A DNA stretch of 64,000 nt from Drosophila persimilis (taxonomy: Eukaryota > Arthropoda > Insecta > Diptera > Drosophilidae). The DNA lies in NCBI RefSeq assembly GCF_003286085.1, contig NW_020825288.1, positions 21,762,001 through 21,826,000 on the forward strand. The letters are read 5' to 3'. Made by a program: the position numbers and the translations under genes. Every line of letters begins with the position of its first letter. The stretch's first letter is position 1. Shown here one piece after another: positions 56,249-64,000 of the stretch. A model generated the notes under the pieces. That model was given only the letters and a program-made list of their open reading frames with translations. It was not told where the DNA came from and searched no databases.

Positions 56249-59200
56249 ATGCGCAATTTGAAGCTGCAATTCTGCAATGAGCTGCAGACGAAGGTGCCCC
56301 AGGCCAGGCAGATGCTACAGGGGCCGGAAGTCAGGCTGGAGGGTACGGAAACCACGTACATCGTCACCGACAGCAATGTGTACGCCGTGGAGGGGACCGG
56401 CAGTCCCCCAGCGAAGGTTATCGCAGATCTGCCCGACATCGTGGCAGCCGAGTTCCTGCAGCTCACCAATGTAATCTGTGTGGCCACGCGAGCAGGCGAG
56501 GTGCTACTCATCGATCCGGATACACTGGCCACCAGCGAAGGCACCTACTGCGATGTGGGGATCGAGCGAATGGCATGGTCGCCCAGCCAGGAGGTGGTGG
56601 CCTTTATAACCACCTCCCACAATGTGGTGGTCATGAACTCCACCTTCGATGTGATCGCCGAACAGCCGCTGGAGGCGGAACTGCCCGCCGACCAGCAGTT
56701 CATCAACGTGGGATGGGGCAAGAAGGAGACACAGTTCCATGGCTCCGCTGGGAAGCAGGCTGCCAAGCAGTCGACGGATCAGCCAGCTCAGATGACGCAG
56801 GAGCTGCTCAGTCAGGATGTGAACATTGCCTGGCGCGGGGATGGCGCCTACTTTGTGGTTTCCTATGAGTCTGGAGGCGGACGCACCTTCAAGGTGTACG
56901 ACAGTGAGGGTAAGCTCCAGCACACGGCCGAAAAGAGCAGCAATCTGAGGGAGATAATCGCGTGGCGTCCATCGGGCAACTGGATTGCTCTGCCCCAGTG
57001 GTTCCCCAACAAGTCGACGATCTCCCTGTTCGAGAAGAACGGCCTGCGGCATCGGGAGCTCGTCCTGCCCTTCGACCTGCAGGAGGAGCCCATACTGCAG
57101 CTCAAGTGGAGCGAGGACTCTGACATACTGGCCATCCGCACGGCGAAGGAGAAGGAGCAGCAGCAGAGGGTGTATCTGTACACGATAGGAAACTATCATT
57201 GGTACCTCAAGCAGGTCCTTGTCTATGCAGACACCGATCCAGTGGCCGTCGTCCACTGGGACACTCGCATGGGTGCGGAACAGACGCTCCATGTCCTCCT
57301 GGAGAGCGGCAAACAGCTCGCCTACTGCTGGGCCTTCGAGGTGGAGCCCTATGCCCGGCACGGCATTGTCGGTGTGATCGATGGGAAGCGGCTGCTCCTC
57401 ACAGACTTTGCACGGGCCGTGGTGCCTCCGCCCATGTCCCAGCGGGTGCTCCAGCTGGACGAATACATCAATGCCATTGCCTGGGACGATCAGCAGCTGT
57501 GTGTGTACACCTGCGACCGGAGGATCCACTTCTACGAGCTCAAGGATCGCCTGCAGCAACAGCCAGAACCCACCAGCGGTTCCATCAAACTTCCGCCACT
57601 CCACGGGGAGCAGCTACTGGAGCTGGCAAACTTTACGTACTTCTCCAGAGATGGCCAACTGCTGGCCACAACAAGCGCTCTGGGAATCACCCGCCTTCTG
57701 TGGCTCCAGAAGAGCGAGAACGAGGTCTGCCACTGGATCGATGCATTGACGATCGATGGTCTGGTGAATGCCCTTTCAAGGGCCACCCACAACTGCAGGC
57801 ATATCTATGCCCACACTCTGGACAGCGGAAAGACCTACGATGTCAGTCTCGCATCGGACAACGCTTTAGCTATGGAACAGGTTTCGGCCAAACAGTTTGA
57901 GCCGTCCCTCGAAAGTACGTATCAAATGATTCGTTTATTCCCTTGAATGTTCTTGAATGAATGAACCTTTTCCTCTTTAGGGGGACTCGTGACCCTGCGT
58001 CGTCAGAATCTGCTGCAACTGGGGCGGAGTGGCGAGCCCATTGCCGAGGATGTCACTTCGTTTCTCTTTATTGGCACCTATCTGGCCTACACCCAAATGA
58101 ACACTCTCCACTTTGTGGACGCCGACAATCGTCAGCATTTGGCCTCGCGGAATATCGAAAGGGGCGCCAAACTGGTCACAGTCATTGACGAGGAGGCGCG
58201 AGTGGTGCTCCAGCTGCCGCGTGGCAACCTGGAGGCCATTTATCCGCGACTACTGGTCCTGGATCACGTGAGAGTCCTGCTGAACGCGCTAACGCGGCGG
58301 GACAGGTATTTGGAGGCCATGAAGCTGCTGCGGAAGAATCGTATCAATCTGAACATTATCTGCGACACGAATGTGGCGATGTTTGTGGATCACGTGGATG
58401 ACTTTCTGCGCGAGATCCAGGAGACCCAGTGGCTATGTCTTTTCATCAGTGAACTGCAGAACGAGGACACCACCGCCATGTACCCGAGGAGGGCCAATGA
58501 GAGCCCACAGCGCCTGCCGCGTGGCTTCAAGTTTGAGGAGAAGGTGTCGTACATCTGTGCCCTGTTCCTCAGTCGCATGACGGAGACCGCCGAGGACCGC
58601 ACTCGCTTCCGCTTGCCCCTGATCACGGTGTTTGTGCGACTCGGAGATGTGAACTCGGCCCTGAAGCTCATTCGAGATTTGGGGAATCCGGCGCAGGAGG
58701 ATCAGTTGTTGAAGTACCTGATGTATCTCGTGGACATCAACGAGCTGTACAACGTCGCTCTCGGAAGCTATAACCTCGAAACGGCCCTGTTTGTGGCCCA
58801 GAAATCGCAAAAGGATCCCAAGGAGTTCCTGCAGTATCTGAACGAACTGAAGGCCCTGCCCGAGGACTACCGAAAGTTTCGGATCGACGATAATCTCAAG
58901 CGCTACTCGTCAGCGGTGCAGCATCTCGCTCGCTGCGGGGAGGAGCACCACGACGAGGCTATGGAGTTTATACGGAAGCATAGCCTCTACACCGTCGCAT
59001 TGTCCTCGTACAAGGCTCATCCGGAGTTCCACCGTCGGTTGTGCGTGGCCTATGCGGATCATCTGAGGGCCAGTGCAAAGCTGGAGAATGCCAGCCTCAT
59101 GTACGAGCGTGGAGGGGAGCTGCAGCAGGCGCTGCTCAGCGCCCGACATACCCTCGACTGGCAAAGGGTTATGGTGCTGGCCAAGGCGCTGGGGGATCAG

Positions 59201-60281
59201 TCTCTCGATCAGGTGGCTCTGTCGCTGGTGGGGCCGCTGCAGCAGCAGGGCAGGCACCTGGAGGCGGCCGAGTTGGTCAAGGAGCATGTCCAGGATAAGG
59301 AGAAGCACTTGGAGGTGCTGCTAGAAGGACATCTCTATGGAAAGGCCATCTACGAGGCGGGTCTCCAGGGGGGAAACGTTTTGGGTAAGCGTGGGGACTC
59401 TTTTTCTTCTCTAATTGTATGCCCTGAACCCTACCCCTGTGTTCCTGCAGATGAGAAGGTAGCCCCCGCTTTGGTGGCCCATGCGGGACAGATGCATGGC
59501 TCCCTGAAGTCGGATCTGCAGCTCTTTCTGGAATACAAGCAACGGCTCCTGGACATACGACAGCGCCGGGCGAGTGGTGCGGAGATGGAAGGTGATGGCG
59601 ACGTGGACATTGACGAGGTGGATCTGCTCTCCGATACGACGAGTATGCACTCCTCCCGCTACAGCGGCACATCCCGCGGCACAGGGTAAGAGCACAGAGT
59701 CAGCACAGCCAAGGCTTTAGAGAGTTTCACTTTTCTTCCTCTTCCTTCTCCTCCGCCTCCGCCTCCTCCTCCTCCTTCTTTCTGTAGCAAGACATTCCGC
59801 TCGAGCAAAAATCGACGCAAGCACGAACGCAAGTTGCTCAGCCTAAAGCCGGGCAACCCCTTCGAAGACATTGCGCTCATCGATGCGCTGCACCAGCACG
59901 TCACGAAGATCGGCCAGCAGCAGCAGGTTGTGCGTGACACATGCAAAGCACTGCTGCAGCTGGGCGGGGGCGAGGACACACTGGCGAATGCACTGCAGCG
60001 TGAATTCAAGACGCTGCTGCAGACAGTGGAGTCGGCCCTGGACGAGATTTGGATACCCGAACTGGTGGGCGGCGGGGCCAGCGGATCACTGGCGCAGCAT
60101 CTGACGGGCCCGAATGTGGACTACATGGCCCTGCAGAAGGAGCAGCGCTACGCTTTGATAAGTGGGTTGATGAAGGATGATTTGCGCCGGCTCTACGACC
60201 TCTCCTCTCTTTGCAGGTCCCCTGAAGCGCTTCAAGCCACAGCTAAATGCCGTCGACTGGCAGCACGAGATTCTCCAATGA
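56249..60281 (+). CDS. Elp1: Elongator complex protein 1 (IKI3/IKBKAP family)
   Basis: 1247 residues from exons 56249-57914, 57981-59384, 59451-59685, 59788-60161 and 60217-60281. Elp1 is the scaffold of Elongator, which modifies wobble uridine in tRNAs. The true start is ATG 56249 (MRNLKLQF, matching MRNLKL of human ELP1); the open frame to its left lacks an ATG. Residues 1-560 form two WD-type propellers, and about 580-1050 a TPR-like helical array (LGDVNSALKLIRDLG, ARCGEEHHDEAMEFIRKH). A basic tRNA-binding and NLS-like stretch follows (FRSSKNRRKHERKLLSLKPG), then the dimerisation C-terminus ending DWQHEILQ. The fourth-exon donor is GTGGGT. Intron 3 has a long polypyrimidine tract. Confidence 0.95.
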
Positions 60282-61139
60282 TTCTCGATTTGCGTGCAGG
60301 AGGATGGCCGCTTTTCCATTTACTTTCACTCTGTGCTGGAATTAAATGTTGCATTACATTTCGCATTGCTAATTGAAACGAAACGAAACAAAGGAGTTCC
60401 CATTCGAGTGTTGGGTGCCAGTCGCCGGCAGCTGGCAAAAATGGGCGGGATATCATTTAGTTTGTAATTCGAGGGGCGTTTGTACCCCATCCCCATCCCC
60501 CCCAGCCATACTTATCAGGCGAGGAACGCCCTTAAAATGTTTCCGTAAAGTAAACATTCCATGTTTATGTCTGTCCAGCGATTTCCGGTGTGTCCGAGGA
60601 GGCGTCTGTCTCAGCTGCAGGCAGCCATGCGTTTTGTTTGGCAAACACAAACCTCAGAGTAGGGGGCGGAGAAGGAAACTGGAGATGTGTGGAACCTGTT
60701 CTGCCCCTGCCACAGGCCTGAGATTTGTTGTGGGTGTACACAGGCGGTGTTGCCAGGTAACGTCTGGCCACACGTACACACGCACACATTCCTGAAGGAA
60801 TCACAGGAACGTGGCTTCTCTGATAAGGGGATTCGAAAAATGCATTCTGCTTGCAGACATGCGCAGCTCTGCGGCTGCCGTCGGCGTCAGCGCCGCCTAC
60901 TCACAGCAGCGCCACTCTCTGCTGCGGCTGCTGTCTGTGCTTGTGTGTGTGTGTGCGTCTCTCTCCCTCTCATTTCCACTTGCTCCGTGGCAGAGGCAGA
61001 GGCACCGCAGCCCCAAAGCTTGTTTGGCCATCGAACGAGACGGTCGTGTGTGCTGCTCTCCGCTGCTGCTGTCGGGGCATGTTTATAGATATTTTTGGTG
61101 TTTTTGTGTTTAATAAATATACAAGTGTCTAGGATAGGC

Positions 61140-61585
61140 ACAAAGAAAAAAAATTTGAAATTTATGTGTGTGTTCTATTTTACGGAAATCGAGTGAAGTA
61201 AACCCGCAAAACAGAAGCAAAGCAAAAAGCAACAGACGGCCGGAAAAAGAGCGCGCGTGTGTGTTGGCGGAGGAGGAGGAGGAGGAAACCGAAAGGAAAG
61301 AGTCCGAGTTGCCTGAAAGTGCAATTCCAGTGAAATATGTTAATTGAAATTGCAATTTAATGGCCATTTCCAGCCATTAGCATTAGAAATCGCACAAGTC
61401 AAGTGTTTAATGTCCGAGAGAGAAAAGTGTAAGGCCAATAATCATCAGAGAATCAGGAAATATCGGAGAATCGCAAACTAAATACAACACAACACCCACA
61501 TTTCATTTATTCACATTCTATTGTTGTTGGCAACGCGGAAGCAACCCAAGCCGCTCCGAAGTTCCAAGTAAATAAACCAAAAAAA
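61140..61585 (+). other. Possible 5'UTR exon of an unseen plus-strand gene
   Basis: An A-rich stretch with CAA/GAA words typical of Drosophila 5' leaders, ending AAAAA before GTGAGT at 61586. No coding sequence follows within the window, so the gene body would lie to the right. Weak evidence. Confidence 0.2.
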
Positions 61586-62468
61586 GTGAGTGTTTCAACA
61601 ACAATAAGCCATTAAACCGTTAAATTAAGAAAGGTGCTGAAATAGTTCATTTACAATTGGAGCTACCTGGTGCCAGGCGAAAAGAGGGGATGGGGGGCGA
61701 ACACTACTCTCCAGAAGTCTATAAAAAAACATTTATTTTGGTGAGTAAGTCTGTCAGCCTCTCCCTCTCCCCTCTCCTACTCCCTTCTCTTGCTATCCTA
61801 CTCTCTGCCCTGGCCTGCGCGGTTGACAATCTAAAGCTTAAGCTCTCGGCAGCAGAGCTCGGCTTTGGGTGAGAGATCGGGCGAACCACGAGAGAGCGGA
61901 GCAAAGCACACGGGGGCCGTCAGTGGTCAAACCCGCAAAACGACTTTCAACATCATTCACTGCCTTGTTGTTTTTTTATGTTTTTTTTTCTACTTCTGAC
62001 TCTGTGCTGTTTTAATACCCAGTGTACAGGGGGTACGTTGTTTTAGTGTACATTTTAAATGGAAGCTAGCTTGGCGAGAGCGGGCAGGGAAGGGATCTAT
62101 ACCCCGTGCTGCTGAAGAAAGCTTTTCCACCCATCGCCCGTGTAGTTGGGAAGAAACAGTTAGTTTCGGCTTATGCACATATGCTGTGGCCTCTGCTGGG
62201 TATCCCTTTAGTCGAGTCACTCCCCTATACCGTTCTCTCTTGTGTTAATTACTTCTTTTGTTGTTGGTGCTGCTGGTGTTGCTTTTCCTTTCTGCGCTTT
62301 GTTATAATTCGGATTCCATTTTAATGCGCGCCAGAAATAAATATAATATCGTCCGCTGTACTAAGTTTCGCACATGTGTGCGGGGTTTGATGTGGAAACG
62401 CTGCTGCTAAAACAATTATTATTATTAAATAAGCCATAATTCTGTCCATTGCGAAACGTGGAACATGT

Positions 62469-62503
62469 TGCCTGCCTGCCTGCCCGCCTGCCCGCCTGCC
62501 CGG
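62469..62503 (+). repeat. Short tandem array of CTGCC-type units
   Basis: About eight imperfect GCCTGCC/GCCCGCC units. Confidence 0.8.
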
Positions 62504-64000
62504 CCAGGCCGCACATGTGGCACGTTCGGTGCAACAACAGTATTTTAAGCGTTAAAAAATATCTAGTTCTCCTTACGGCACACTTCAATGCCATGGCATT
62601 GGTCTATCCACCACTCGTTTGGGACATTCCCAAGGAGCAATGCAAGGATCTCTAGCTAGAATGCTCTTACGACACCATATTTTCGGGCTTCCAATGAGCT
62701 AACGAGGTGGGAAATTCCAAAGCAACAACGAAACGAAGACTCTCGCAGTTGCAGCTCCAGCAGCATCGAAAGCTTTAAGCCAAGGCCGAGACGCTGCTGC
62801 CACAGACAACAATTTAATTAGAGGTTACTTAGCAGCGGCAAGAGCCGAAAGGCAGCAACAATGGCTGCAACTGCAACTGCAACTGCAACAGCAAACAGAG
62901 CCGAAGCCTCAGAAAAACAAATGCGAGTGAGAATACATTATGCATTATGCGGCGGCATGTCGGGTTTTCAGCATAAATCGCTGGATAATGGGCTGGGTCT
63001 TGGGTCTCCGGCTGGGGGGGCTGCGGGCTGCGGGCTAAGCTAATAAATAAACGTTTTGAATGCCAAATGAGCCGCAGAGGCTCGATGACGAAACGAAAAT
63101 CATTTCCAGGTAGCGGTGGCCAGCGGAGAGTCTCTGGAATGTTGCCACAGAGAATCGAGGAAACCGGTCGGTCGATGGTCGATGGTCGATGGGCGATGGT
63201 CCTCCTGCTGAAGTGCCCTATTCGCTGGCGAAGGTATCTTCAGTTCACAAAGAGATCGCTGGCTGTGAGTCACGTTTCGGACGAAGAATTTTTTGTGTGT
63301 GGAACGACGACGACTGTTTGAGATTCGAGACGTGCCTGCCTTTGTGTGTGGCAGAGAATCGAGAATCGAGAATCGGAGGAGAGTCGCCGAGTGCAGTGCA
63401 CATTCGAGTGTGAGATATTGGAAAGCTTCTTAGAATACCGATTGCCAGAGGGGGAAATCGCCCCCAGCCATGCCCATCCGCACGTACCAGTGTTTGGATC
63501 TTATCATCCCCCCCTCCCCACCCCCTCAGTAGTGGCTCTAATCTAATACGTTGAAAGATGATCTTGATCCGTGCTCAATCGCTCTTTAAGCGGCATCGTA
63601 TCTGCTGGGATGCTCCATGCCCCATGCACCATGCTCCATGCTCCACTTTCACACTCCACTCTTGCCCCTAATTGCATGCAGCACACCTTGATGACTCCCC
63701 GATGTCTGGTCATTAAGGTCCGTCTTACTAACATAAATACTATACTTGATGCATGCCTCTTCTCCTTCTTCTTCTCCTTCTACTGCCATCGAATGGAAGG
63801 GCAGAGAGCAAAGAGAGCAGCGCTTGCCCCCTGAGACCTGACCTATGAGCTTTGTTTTTGTCTCCCTCTCTCTCTCTCTCTCTCTGCCATTTGCTTTGCT
63901 TTTGTCTTTGGATTCGCATTCGTTTCTCCCGTTCTTGGCTTTTGTTTTTTGTGTTTTTCTGGTTTCTGGCTCTCGTCTTTCATCGCTTCATCGCTTCGTC

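Larger units (their letters stand above)
60282..64000. other. Non-coding region downstream of Elp1
   Basis: 3.7 kb without convincing coding sequence. It contains a possible 5' leader exon (see 61140-61585) and short tandem arrays: CTGCAA hexamers near 62863-62890, CTGCC units at 62469-62503, GGTCGAT units near 63171-63198, GAGAATC units near 63352-63378 and (CT)n near 63867-63888. Confidence 0.5.

Noticed and set aside
56504-57604. 366-codon open frame antisense to Elp1
   Set aside because: It is a shadow of the Elp1 propeller exon; no family resemblance and no splice or promoter support.
62861-63043. Short open frame with an Ala-Thr run
   Set aside because: It is produced by a CTGCAA hexamer array, has no conserved continuation, and sits in non-coding sequence.

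Overview
The window is nuclear DNA from a Drosophila-type fly. The evidence is short introns (mostly 53-80 nt) with GTRAGT donors, DRE (TATCGATA) and Ohler motif 1 (GGTCACACT) promoter words, CAX-coded Gln/Ala runs, a tandem ZAD zinc-finger cluster and an EcKinase cluster. The gene content fits Muller element E (3R of D. melanogaster). I could not assign the species; divergence from what I remember of D. melanogaster suggests another species.

Layout. 1-5.5 kb: three EcKinase/CHK-like small-molecule kinase genes (the first cut by the window edge). 6-14.5 kb: compact housekeeping genes: RIOK2 (-), GlnRS (+), a Pin4/par14 parvulin (-), 3-ketodihydrosphingosine reductase (+) and Rer1 (-), arranged as divergent or convergent pairs. 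14.5-16 kb: an AT-rich junction with a duplicated 147-bp block and a possible tiny spliced gene. 16-34 kb: eleven ZAD-C2H2 loci, called A to K here. A-D are a young tandem array, E is decayed, and F-K are older and in mixed orientation. 34.9-39.2 kb: a 1365-residue FG-repeat nucleoporin. 41.6-48.9 kb: a long form of Csk (-), nine coding exons, 1106 residues. 48.9-56.2 kb: non-coding sequence rich in microsatellites, probably the Csk 5' region, with a candidate minus-strand promoter near 55.4 kb. 56.2-60.3 kb: Elp1 (+), five exons, 1247 residues. 60.3-64 kb: non-coding, possibly holding a 5' leader exon of a further plus-strand gene.

All multi-exon models were built by hand from splice sites, and every one keeps frame across its junctions. 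Main points of interest: a ~235-bp dispersed repeat carrying the motif 1/motif 6 promoter grammar, with three copies next to gene starts; GC-AG versus GT-AG 5'UTR introns among near-identical ZAD paralogues; introns of 57, 60 and 75 nt without stops that can be read through in frame; a decayed ZAD gene; a tandem exon duplication with a broken zinc finger; a GATACA hexamer that both encodes part of Csk and forms one of its splice acceptors; and a block duplication at what may be an inversion junction. I found no CRISPR array, tRNA, rRNA or intact transposon. Function beyond family level is inference.
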